A DNA stretch of 64,000 nucleotides from positions 33,363,537 to 33,427,536 of the forward strand of contig NC_064440.1 in assembly GCF_023343835.1 (NCBI RefSeq), in the 5' to 3' direction. Position numbers and translations under genes: made by a program. The notes beneath the pieces are model-generated. The model was given only the letters and a program-made list of their open reading frames with translations. It searched no databases and was not told the DNA's origin. How positions within the stretch are numbered: the first letter of the stretch is position 1; each line of letters begins with the position of its first letter. Of the stretch, positions 53,579 through 64,000 are shown piece after piece. This stretch comes from Lagopus muta. Taxonomy: Eukaryota > Chordata > Aves > Galliformes > Phasianidae.

Positions 53579-53757
53579 GTCGCATCGTGGCCGTGGCGAG
53601 CAGTGATGGGGCTGTGAAGATTGTGCAGCCGGAGCTGGGCCAGCTCCATAGCCTGCGGGGCCAGGGTGAGACAGAAGTGCAGAGCGTGGCCTTCCATCGC
53701 CCAGTGGAACTGCTGCTCTCGGGGGCTGCCGACGGCACTGTCTGTGTCTGGGTCTAA
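53579..53757 (+). CDS. SPAG16: SPAG16 (PF20 homologue), terminal coding exon: last WD40 blade
   Basis: The exon starts with GT completing a glycine codon whose first base comes from the previous exon, and ends at TAA (53,755-53,757). The roughly 58 residues read GRIVAVASSDGAVKI, then a QLHSLRG-type turn, and finish SGAADGTVCVWV. This is the pattern of a final WD40 repeat (S.DG.VKI strand, then GxxDGTVxVW). As I recall it, the C-terminus of vertebrate SPAG16 ends in the same way (GR.LA.AS..G, then SGGSDGTVRTW). The neighbour VWC2L is SPAG16's neighbour in human, supporting the identification. SPAG16 is a central-pair protein of the motile axoneme needed for sperm flagella. The usual GH dipeptide before the last strands reads GQ here. 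All upstream exons lie outside the window. Confidence 0.85.
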
Positions 53758-53905
53758 GGATGAGCCTCCAGGTGTTTCGTGGGAAGAACAGCGTAGCAGA
53801 GAGGGCTTAGCAAAGCGTTTCCATAGTTAATGTTTGCAGGAGGCATAGTTGCTCGAGAGGAGTGTTACCCTGCGTTTTAACCCAATAAAAGCCCCGGTTT
53901 GGCTT
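53758..53905 (+). other. SPAG16: SPAG16 3' UTR
   Basis: Short 3' UTR from the stop codon to shortly after AATAAA. The exact cleavage site is inferred as 15-20 bases after the signal. Confidence 0.65.
53884..53889 (+). other. SPAG16: SPAG16 polyadenylation signal AATAAA
   Basis: Canonical AATAAA 126 bases after the SPAG16 stop codon. It is followed by the T/G-rich 'ggtttggctttctttacgctgtttt', consistent with a downstream element. Confidence 0.8.
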
Positions 53906-53939
53906 TCTTTACGCTGTTTTCCCCAGCATCCAGCATCCC

Positions 53940-54800
53940 TCATTCGGCCGCTCGGGCAGAAATAGCTTTACAATGACGCCTAATGACAGAGCAGCCGAAT
54001 TGCAGGGAGATCGATTGTGAGCGTATCGCAGCGGAGCCACCAGCGCACGGCTCCCCAGTTCCAGCCTGCGGGAAGACGGGAAGTTTTAATAATGCAGCAA
54101 GGTGGGATTTTGGATGCAGCAACCGCTCGGGCCGCCGCCGGGGCAGGAAGGAGGCCGAGTTGGGGAGCGCAGCACTGACAGCAGTGGGATCACCGCAGGG
54201 CTGCGTGCCTCTCCCCGCAGCTGGATTCCTCTTATTTTTTTTTTTTCCCCATTCCCTCTTTTTATTTTATTTTTTATTTTCTTTTTATTTCCCACCTGCC
54301 CTCAAAAAAAAATATTTTTTTTTTCTTTTATTTTTCTTTCTCTTTTTTTTTTTTTTTTTTTTGAATAATTAATTACTATTATTATCACTAATAGGGGGTG
54401 GGGCAGCCATGCCCATCCCCAGGGCTGGGGAGTCCCCGCAGGGGAGCAGGGCCCGCCGGGCGCTGGGCTCCTCCGCCCTCCCTCTGCCTGCCCGCCGCCT
54501 CGCCAGCCCCCGCGCCCCGCTTCTCCCCCCTCCTTCCCCGGCTGTGGCAAATCCTGCACTGCAAGATATCCGCTGGGCATAGGGAGGGGATCTCTCTGTT
54601 GTTGTGTTTTTTTCCTTCTTCCCTCCCCCCCCGCTCCGTCTCCCTACCCTCCACTTGAGACCTGAGGAAATCCAGCCCAAGTTCTCCGCGATGACTGCGC
54701 TGCTGGCATCAGGGTTTCTCCACGGCATCCCTGCCTCCGGAGCGCCGCGCCGCTGCTCGCTCTGAATCCTCGGCGCCGGGTGAAAGCTTAATTCTCATGC
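53940..54800 (+). promoter_or_regulatory. VWC2L: CpG-rich region, probable VWC2L promoter/5' UTR
   Basis: CpG dinucleotides are dense at about 53,943-54,222 (about two dozen by eye), 54,440-54,545 and 54,660-54,785, in contrast to the AT-rich intron upstream. A long T-rich tract splits the region. It lies between the SPAG16 polyadenylation signal and the first VWC2L coding exon on the same strand, so I read it as the VWC2L promoter island. The transcription start cannot be placed from sequence alone. Confidence 0.6.
54228..54362. repeat. T-rich homopolymer tract within the CpG island
   Basis: Runs of T (54,235-54,247 and 54,341-54,362) and TTTTA-type units make the + strand almost free of G for about 130 bases. 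Such poly(dA:dT) stretches exclude nucleosomes, and this one sits between two GC-rich blocks. Confidence 0.9.
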
Positions 54801-54978
54801 CGTGGTTGCTGGGCTGCTGCTTTCCTGCATTTTGCAATGGGAGGTGGAGGAGAAGGGATTGTCCTTGAGTCAACGCTGAAAATGTGATTAGGAAGAACTG
54901 CTTTCACTAATTTTTGTCTAACCTTTTAGTCCATGTTGGCCTGTGACCCCTCGCAGCTTTCAGACCGAGCCTGATTAG
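54660..54978 (+). other. VWC2L: Candidate 5' non-coding exon of VWC2L (3' end defined by donor)
   Basis: A strong splice donor, TTAG|GTAAGTG, lies at 54,978/54,979, downstream of the CpG island. The next strong acceptor on this strand before the VWC2L start codon is at 56,878-56,879. This would make a non-coding first exon ending at 54,978 and an intron of about 1.9 kb. The 5' boundary given is only a guess. Confidence 0.35.
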
Positions 54979-56879
54979 GTAAGTGTGAATTATTCACTAG
55001 GGGCGAGGGACGGTGGATGGAAGCGTTTTAATCAGGCACTTAGCGATGGTCCTGGCCCCTCTCCCGATGAGAAATGATGAGAAAGTTGGGCTGTAAACTA
55101 ATTGCGAGCAGAGCGGCGCTTGTTTACTTGTTGCAGTCTGTCGGTGCGAGCTGCCTGCAGTCTGTCTGATCTCCGCCTGGCAGTTGCTGTGGGACAGCTC
55201 GGATGGCCACGGGCTGTAGGAAACACTGTGCTCTTATTTATGAGCTTCAGAGAACTTTTGGTTTTTAATTTGGAGAGCTCCCTCCTCCAACTTCAGCACC
55301 TTCTCTCCATTGTTCCATGTTTCCCCAGACGTGAATTACTTCATTTTCTCCTGCTGTGTTACGTTTGTTTGTTTCTTTCCTAAATATCCACCAATCTGCA
55401 GTATTGCAACCTACCTGTAGCATTTAGGTGGGCATCCACTTTGAAGCCAGCTAGAACAGCACGAACCTCCCGAATCCCAAACAGCATGTTACAATAGGTG
55501 CTGCTGGCAGGTGTAAGAGGATGCCTGGTCCTTGTGCTAGGAATGCAGCTAGCACTTCAATTAAGAAGATATCTTTTGAATTTGATAAAGCTTGTGTAAT
55601 ATCCGGTGTCTCCCTCTGTTGTGGCTTTGGAAAAACTGCTTTGTCAACAGGATCCCTCAACTGCTTTTCCAGGAGTAAAGCTTGCTGCCACTGCTGCTTT
55701 CCTTCAGCTAAGGAGAATGAATTGCTCAACATCTGCAGGTCGTCTAAAATCCCAGTGCTGAAGGAATACCCCCTGGGGGTGGAGGGGGGCATGTTTGGCT
55801 GTGTAGGCGTTGCGCGTTGTGCGCTGTGCGTCTGCCTGCCCGCAGACAAGCCGTGCTTGGTGAGTGCTTCCCCTCCTCAATGCAAAGCTAACATCTTATC
55901 TCGCTGAAAAGTTTGCTGCAGCACTTTGCCTGGTCCTCCGTGGAGGGGCCAGAAGCCACGGCACAGCTGCTGCTCGCGGGCTGGGCGGTGATGTGGCACG
56001 GCGGGCAACCAATCGCACACCCAGGGATGCACGGAGCCTCTCTCCGAGCTCAGCCCTGAGGCCAGGCAGAGCTTCTTTGTCCCTCTGTGGAGCTGAGCAC
56101 GGCCAGGTTGGGCAGTGCTGCGGCGCTCCTGAAGTTTTAGTGAGGTTCCAGCCACGATTCAGCAGCTCTGCACACCACGCAGGCATTTAGCATCCTGCTC
56201 TCAGCATTTCTCCCAGGGAAGCACCGGAATGCTGAATACTGGAGGAGAATCGCGTCGTGTGTTCAGTCAGGATCATACAGACCTGCTGCTGGCAGACCAG
56301 GCAGCTCCTCTTCCTTCTCCTAAATGCTGCATGTGAAACTCTGCTGCTCCACCTCTCATGCACCGCGTACAGTCCAGCTCCATCTTCTATGCTGGATGCA
56401 GATCTGCCTGCAGAGTGTGCTTCCCTTGTTCTTCAGCCCCCCTCTGTTTGATGAACAGGGCTGTGTGCCACACAGAAGGACGATGGCCACAGCAGGAGGT
56501 TAAGGCCACGCTTAAGCTGGGGTTCAAATCCCTCCGGGCTGTCCGTGCCCATGCGACTCCAGGCAGCTGCTGTAACTTCTGATGCAACAGGAAACTCTGC
56601 ACACGAGGGAAATAAAAATGAGGTGATTCTCTGAGCCATCGTTTGTATAGAGATGTTTTGTGGGCATACACTTACAGAAGTGTGTCTAATTTATGTATTT
56701 CATGTGCTTTATTCTCATTACACATAACTCAGGAGAGGCTTATTCCAAATGAAGCAGTGATAGCTATCTGCACAGTTTGAAAGCACTGATTTATTCTTTC
56801 ATGCTGGTTGAAGGTACAGCCCTTATTAGTTGATGTTCCTTAATACTTTGAATTCTCACTTAAAAATGTTTGCTTTCAG
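54979..56879 (+). other. VWC2L: Probable first intron of VWC2L
   Basis: Inferred from the donor at 54,979 and the acceptor 'gtttgctttcag' ending at 56,879. Both strands are open for over 125 codons at about 55,451-55,907, but no domain is recognisable. No repeat was identified. Confidence 0.35.
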
Positions 56880-57388
<509 letters not shown>

Positions 57389-58333
57389 TGATAGAAGGCT
57401 TGCTGGGGACTCTCAAAGGTGGTCAATATTTGCTTGCTGCTGATAGCAAAGGTGTTTCCAGCTGTGATGGAGGTCAGGCTAATGCAAAAGGTGCCACCTT
57501 CCCCCTCACATGCACTCAGATCAGCCAGAAGTCCCCAAGCAAAATGCTGATCCTCTGAAGCTGTGATGCTGGACAACTTCCCTGGTTGCTCACAGCATGA
57601 ACTGGCCTACCAGGGGAGTCTGTAAAAGTAGAGGTAAATCAATGCTGGGTGCTCTTTAATAACTCCTTTTCCAATTTGGATAACAGAATATGATGACACG
57701 GTACTGAGAGTTCTTGCTCATAACTGTATGAGAATACAGGTAGGTTGCAGGCTGTGTGGAATGTTCTCATTGCAACTGTGGTAAAGCTGTTCAGAAGGGC
57801 AAAATATGAATTTATAGTAAGATGACCATCCGAAGTACTGAGAAGCAGGGGGCTCAGTTCCAACAGTAGAGTTCCTGTTAGGAAAGTTGTGAAGAAACCC
57901 TTCAGGAATGGGTTGTGAAAATAAGACCAGGTTTCAAAAGCCATTACCCTTTACACAACCTGCGTCTCTTATTCTTAGAAGTTTGATTACATGTTTTCAA
58001 TTCTACTGAGGAAAACAGCATGTCACAATGAAAAATGGGGTCTGCAAAGGCAACAGGTATACACAAGTTTGTTCTCTCTGGTCACATGGCATTAAAATTC
58101 ATTCCTCCTTAATTAACAGCAGCCCATAACTCTTTGTGGCTGTATGCCCAATCTCATTATACACTTGCCAGTGTGTTTTCTTCTCTGACAATGAAAATGC
58201 TTTCATATAAATCTCAGTACCGTGGAAGTTCTTGTAGCATAGATTGCAATTCTCTTTTTCCCAGCTATTTCTTGTCATTTTCAGTGAAGGTAATATTTAG
58301 TTTCTTTCTTATATCGTGCATAGTTTACATTCA

Positions 58334-58382
58334 TCTTTTCCTATCCATCTGCAGCTGGAATCTGCAGGTGGATAGGAAAAGA
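58334..58382. repeat. Near-perfect inverted repeat: 21-bp arms, 7-base loop
   Basis: The left arm (58,334-58,354) starts tcttttccta and ends ctgcag. The right arm (58,362-58,382) is its reverse complement with a single change, T opposite G, which would be a G-U wobble in + strand RNA. The loop is ctggaat. It could fold as a 49-nt hairpin in the VWC2L pre-mRNA. It is shorter than a typical pre-miRNA stem, so I do not call a microRNA. Confidence 0.95.
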
Positions 58383-59389
58383 CTTGTTGAAGCCTTGTTT
58401 GAGGCTCTAGATTGTCTTGGCCATGCAACATGGCAAAACAGATATATGAGGATCATATCATCAAGGGCCATTCTGCTCATCTTGTTCTCTGCTTTGCAGA
58501 GGAGCATGAAGAGGCTGATCTTGTGAGCTGCTTAAATCACAATTTCTTCTTGTCCTACAAAGGCTGGCCCCGTTTCATCCCACAAGCATTGTTCTCCAGT
58601 GGTCTCGCATCCCACCACACTGTCATTCTGGCATATGATTGGAAAAGTTGCAAGGAGTTGTTTTGGAGGGATTTTAGGGAAGAAATAATCCCACCTGGTA
58701 AAGGACTAAGAGGTAGAGAAGTGGAATTTATGGAGGAAGGCTGTTTGTTGTGTTCAACAAGTGCAGGGTATCACGTGGGAGCAAAGCTCCAGTATCCTCA
58801 GAAAGAGGCAGAGTAGGTGCTGGACCATCCAGTGTAGGACTAATGTGGGATCCTTCAGCCTTGGCTCCATTCATGATCAAGCTCTTGATCTCGACCTGTG
58901 TTTTACAGAGAACCCAATGCTTTGTGCAACAGGGCAGAAGCTGATTTTGAGGGGAATCTATGTGTTTACCCAAAGTAACTCTTGCTCCTCTTAGAGATTC
59001 AGGCAGTGGAAAATCAGTGTGCGCTTCCAGGGGTATTTTGGGGAAAAAGGAATATGAAAGAAAAAGAACAAAGAGCTTCCAAGATTCAGAAAATGACTGC
59101 TGTGAAGGAAAATGCTGACCTTGTTGAAGCACTGGGTTGTTTTGCTGTTTGCTTCAACGGAACCAAGATTTTATCAGCAAACTCTCTAGAAGAAATCCTG
59201 AGCAGTCCATAGCTTTTACAGGCTCTGAACTCTGCTCTTCTCTCATCCTGCTGGATTTATAGGGTCTGCAAACTTTCTGAAGTCCATTTCTCACACACTG
59301 ATCTCTGTCTTTGTCAAGGAAGAGAGGCTTTCTCCAGTCATTCCAACTCAAAACCAGACTGCTTTCAATGGAAGCCGAGTCAGTGGTGT

Positions 59390-59540
59390 CATAGAATCAC
59401 CAAGGTTGGAAAAGCTCTCCAAGATCATCCAGTCCAACCATCCACATGCCTCCAATGTCCCTTAGTACGACATCTAAACATGTCTTGAGCACCTCCAGGG
59501 GCAGTGAGTCCACCATTCCATGGGCAGCCCATTAGAGCTT
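59390..59540 (-). mobile_element. CR1 LINE 3' fragment (antisense), different subfamily
   Basis: The + strand shows 'catagaatcaccaaggttgg', 'ccaagatcatccagtccaaccatcca', 'ttgagcacctccaggggcag' and 'tgggcagcccatt'. The 'caaggttggaaaag' and 'ccaaccatcca' variant differs from the other CR1 copies in the window, indicating another CR1 subfamily. It lies inside the VWC2L intron. Confidence 0.9.
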
Positions 59541-62500
59541 TCATTTGAAAACCTTTTGCAAGTGTCTTTCAGCATGCGTGTCTGCATACAAACACTCGTA
59601 CTTGCTCTATTACTGTCACCAGGGCTGACTCATCATGTGGAAATTTCAGCTGCTTGATCTCTGCACAAATTAGGATTATTATTTTCTCAAGGAAATTGGT
59701 TTTCACTGGGAAATCAGAATTGGTGAGAGGTTTCTATTTGGGAGAATTTTCCCATCTTCCTTTTGGGTTTCTGTTTAGGCTTAGGATGAAAAATCCGAAT
59801 GCAATTTAATCTTTTTATTTTCTTACCACTGACAGGAGCTGTGACTATCTCAGGGTAAAAGAGTACTTCTAAGGACCCGTTTCTTAAAGAATTAGGCTGT
59901 TTGTGGTTTTTTTTCTAGTGGGCTGATTTTGTACCTCTAATCTTTCTGACTCGCAGCGATCGTAAGCACAAAATATAAACACGACAACAAGCCATCCAGC
60001 TGAGACAGCTGTCCAAATGTTTATGCTTGTGCCCCTAAATCATTAACACGTACCGATGAAATGCTAAACTGAAGTTCAGTTGTAAATCTAAACCCATTAG
60101 GAGTCTCTCTGCATGCTTGCAGATGGTTTAGTAACCCCATGTAGGATCTTCATAGCCCTGCGATGGGTCCTAGGAGATCTCTGAGGTCTTTGGGCTCCAG
60201 CTGCCTGGATGGAGCCTGCCCGTCCACTCTGTTTGCCTGGGACTCATCCATGCCCCCAGCTGAGGCTGCAGGTAAAAGGGAGGGCTGGTTGCTTTTATGA
60301 TGATCTCTTTCCCAACCTCATTTTTCACTTCTCTCCTTGTTGGCCTCAAATCTGCTCTCTTAGGTCTCCTGCAGTCCTTCCCGGAGCAATCATGGGGTGA
60401 TGGCAGTCTAGGGGTCAGTGTGAAGGATGCTGCAAGTCTCGGGCACTGTGTCTGTTTTTCCCAAAGGAAACTGGTGGTCACTCATGGGGTCACTTTGCAG
60501 CCTACTTCAGTTTTGATTTCCATCCTGCAGGTTAAGGTCCAAGTCCCGAGAGCTCTGCACTTGCTTGCAGTGAGGTTGCCAGCCCTCCCCTTTCTTCCGA
60601 GGAGAAAAAACAAGCAAATAGCAAACCTGAGAGCACCCTTGGCTATTGGGAGTGCACATGGCTGGGTGTTAAATGAATCTTCCCAGACAGCAGCTTATGT
60701 AAAGTAAAGGAGACAGCGTCCCGCCAGCTTGATGAATGTTCGCTGGCAGCTGATGGAGAAATCGTGCAAATGTCAGTGAGACAACAGCTTTCCTAAGTGC
60801 TGATTAGTTTTTGCTCAGCTGCATAACTTACTGCCAAAAAAGCGTGTGCCTACCCGGATTAATAAATGCAATTTATGGCCTGGGTGAAGGTGCATTTGTA
60901 ACCACGTCCTTTGGGAAATTCTTAGTTTGTCCATTTGCAAAGTCAGTAATCACGTCCCAGTCTCCCACACTCTCATATCCAGCCTAACCATCTGTAGATC
61001 TCTGTGAATACGAGGCTGAGTGCCACTGCCGGGAAGCGGGCGATGAGTTCACAAGAGATTGCCAAGCTGACATCTTGAAGTGTTCTCTTAATTTTGGGCC
61101 ATGCAGGTGGGACCTGCTGCTGGTGACATGGCTTACTGTAGCATGGTGTCATCCTCAAAGCCACCAGCAGAAGTCTTGTAGCCACGGCTAGTAGAATTTC
61201 TCTATTTGCCTTCAGATGAGTTATCCTTTGGGTGAGGAAGGAAGAGCTCTGGGCATCCCAGCTTTGCCAGCTTTGGTAATATTTCTGTCTGGAGAACAAC
61301 GGCTCCCTTCAACCTGCAGTTGTGAACTTGGGTTTGGAAGCAGCTCTGAAGATCAGGGACATTTATTGAGTGCTTCTTCTTCTTTCTGTCAAACACAAAA
61401 CTGCAGTTTCTTGCAGCCATTGGCTTTGGCAGTGCTTAACTTCTGCTGTTGCCTCTCTGCTGCTGGCCCTTCCCAGGCTGCACCTCCTTGTTATCTTCCC
61501 CCTTCACTGCTCCCTTCCCAGCCCATCCTTGCTCAGAAAGCCCGTATGTGATCCCTGAATGGTTTTGCCTTGCATCAAGCACAGGTGTGGAGGGGTGAGA
61601 GCCCATTGCCCAAGGGCAGGCCATCTCACTGTGTAGGGAAAAAAGGGAAAGGGCAAATTTTAGCTTTGTTCTAGGACAAAATCTCTGCTGACTTGAAAAG
61701 AGCCAGGGCTTCACTCCTGGAGTTCTCCCTTATTTTTCTTTCTCGTGTTTCCTTCCAATGCATCTTTGTCTGCAAATCACCCGTAATCCTCCAGCCAGGC
61801 TCCTGTATCTTGCTGACTTGATGTCTTCTTGAGCAGCACTTTGCACAGTAGGGATTGCAGCTCTCACAGGGACCGTCGGGTTGTAATCAGAATCCAAAAT
61901 GAATGAGGGACTCTATAAGCATGGCATTCTTGTATACTAATTCTCAGCTCATTATGAAAAGCTCTGCTCTGGAATAGCGGCACCTCCTTCTCCTTTGTTA
62001 ATGCTCTTTTAAAAAATGTTTTATTAATGCAATTATATTAATAGAACTTAATGAAATAATACCTTTTCATCACAAGGCATTAGCAGAATCAAGAGTTGAT
62101 TCAGCTGCCATCCCAGCAACTCCCAGTCCTGAAATACAGTGTGTGCATTCTGCCGTAAGGTAAAGGCAGGCCAGGAAGACCAAAGTGATTCCCCAGCCAG
62201 TAATCACAACGGCGTGACAGAGCAGAGATGCAACAACTTCTATCTGAGAAGCTTCCGAAAGTGCCACGAAAATAAATCAGAGTAGGGAGAAAGGGAAGAT
62301 TCTTGATGGAGCTTTTTGCTCTCGTCCACGCGTTCATTTTCCAGGTGCGTCTTGGAAAGCGCTCAAGTCACAGTGAGCTCATAACTGCAAGAAGGAGCAT
62401 TAGTAAAACCTGTTGGTAGTAGGTAAGCAGTGATCCAAATCAATAGTGGTTTTCTAGATCTTCGCTCGTAAATTGCAAGACACCGATTACTAACGCAAGC

Positions 62501-64000
62501 CAGCATGGGGCCCATATTTTAGTATTAGCATTTTTCTCTCTGAGATATATGCAGCAGTTTTGTTTTTCTTTTCCTATTATGACTCAAAGAAATGGGGCAT
62601 ATTTTCCCCTCTTGTGTGTTCTGCAATTTCACGTATGGCTAGAAAATCATAATACAAAAGAAATTTCAATAACGTGCCTGTGCTTTAATAAAAGGAGCCA
62701 TGAACAATGCCAGCTCATAAGATAGCATAGAGCCATTGAAATCAGACAGGGGAAACAGAACATCAGTCAGATGGAAAAGTATGATTTATTATCTCCCTCC
62801 TGGCAAAATTACAGTGACAATGTCTATGCAGAGGAATTTGAAATTACTGACTTACTGTATTTCTGTCATAATTTGTACCAAGAAAACATACAAAAATAGA
62901 TAGGCACGTTGGAGATGGATCTGCAACGAAAGCTATTTTTTAAATTATATCATGTACTTAGCTACTGGTTCTATAGCATATATATTACGTTACACACCAG
63001 TATATTTTTATAGTAGGTGAAAGGTGATGGGCTTCATTGAAGATTTGGCTATAAAAAGGCCCTTGCTTTCCCCAGATGGCAGGGATATGTGATAGCCCCA
63101 GAAGCTCAGAGCTCAGTGGCACTGGGTGCACCGCAAGTATATTTTCCCCTCTTTTGAAATGGACAAGACCCAAAGCAGCATGACACAGAATCACCAGGAA
63201 TATTTTTACTCCCCATCCGTCATCCCTCAGTGCAGTGCAGAATTTGGCCTATGCATGCAAACCCAAAGGTTGGTATTTTTCCAGGAAGTTTGACACAGGA
63301 ATGAACATGTGCCTGACGTTTGTGTGGCCAAAGCAGTGGCTGTGCTTTCAGATATTTGCTCCAGGAAACAGCCCATTGCTTCTGCCTGCAGCCAGATGAG
63401 AGGGATGGCCAGAAAGCTGGCAATACCTGTCTGCATGGCCAGAGAAAGGGTAGAATCCGGTCTAAAGTTTTGAAGACAGTGCTTGGGAAGGCCAATGAAA
63501 GACACGTTTGTTCCTTGGCTTGCCCACGTTGTGTCCCTCTCTGTCACCTGAGCTCTCTGTAGGAGTGATAAGCACGAGGTCCTCCAGTTGTCAGCTTATT
63601 ACTAAGGGTGTTTCGCATAGAAATGTTCCCAAATGATGGGCAAAAGGTTTAGGCAGTCATATCCTACCGGAGCAAGGGGAAGCACAGGTGTTTGTGTGGC
63701 TTTTGCTGCTGGAACATGCTTTGTGCAGAACTGCACTGATTAAAAATAATTCTTAATTAAATAATTATCCTAGTTATTGTTTTTAAAACTATAATTAAAT
63801 AAGTCAGCTAACGACAGCGCTCAGACTCGCTGCAAAATAAAAACTCACGTGGATCCCACTGGGATGTTCGGTCCCATCAGATCCTCTTCTGTGGACTAGG
63901 CTTGTTGCTGATGTAGCCTCATCCACATTGCCAGCTGCCAGAAAGTCACGAGTTGGGCTGGACCATCAAAAGAGTCAGATAATGGAGAATGAGAGACAAA

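Noticed and set aside
58334..58382. MicroRNA precursor call for the hairpin
   Set aside because: The stem plus loop is only 49 bases, shorter than a usual pre-miRNA with flanking stem, and I know no matching microRNA. It is kept only as an inverted repeat and finding.

Overview
The window looks like genomic DNA from a bird, most likely a galliform such as chicken. It is AT-rich and gene-poor, and its dispersed repeats are CR1 LINE fragments, many with the typical avian 3' end built from ATTCTATG-like octamers. No rRNA, tRNA, CRISPR or prokaryote-type operon was seen. I infer from established vertebrate synteny that this is the SPAG16-VWC2L interval (human 2q34-q35, expected on chicken chromosome 7). 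Species and chromosome were not confirmed by any search.

Layout. Bases 1 to about 53,578 appear to be part of one very long intron, the last intron of SPAG16, on the + strand. It carries CR1 fragments, a 28/35-bp minisatellite (19.8-20.3 kb), a TGGA microsatellite (30.3 kb), homopolymer tracts and otherwise unremarkable intronic DNA. On the - strand, inside this intron at 40.3-41.9 kb, lies an apparently intact two-exon gene for a heat-shock-factor-type transcription factor of the HSFY/HSFX group (398 codons; the DNA-binding domain is split by a phase-0 intron). A partial tandem copy sits next to it at 38.3-39.7 kb. It has lost exon 2 and the 5' part of exon 1 and is frameshifted, so it is a pseudogene.

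The terminal SPAG16 exon (53,579-53,757) encodes the last WD40 blade and is followed by a short 3' UTR with AATAAA. Within a few hundred bases a CpG-rich, T-tract-interrupted region begins (about 53.94-54.8 kb). I read this as the promoter and 5' UTR region of VWC2L. The first coding exon of VWC2L (signal peptide plus first VWC domain) is at 56,957-57,346 on the + strand. The remaining 6.6 kb is its next intron, which holds one CR1 fragment and a near-perfect 21-bp-arm hairpin.

Functionally, SPAG16 is a sperm/axoneme central-pair WD40 protein and VWC2L a secreted, BMP-pathway-related VWC protein. The nested HSFY-like gene is an independent transcription unit antisense to SPAG16. The most notable features are this nested intact HSF gene with its broken tandem copy, and the very close spacing of SPAG16's 3' end and the VWC2L CpG island.
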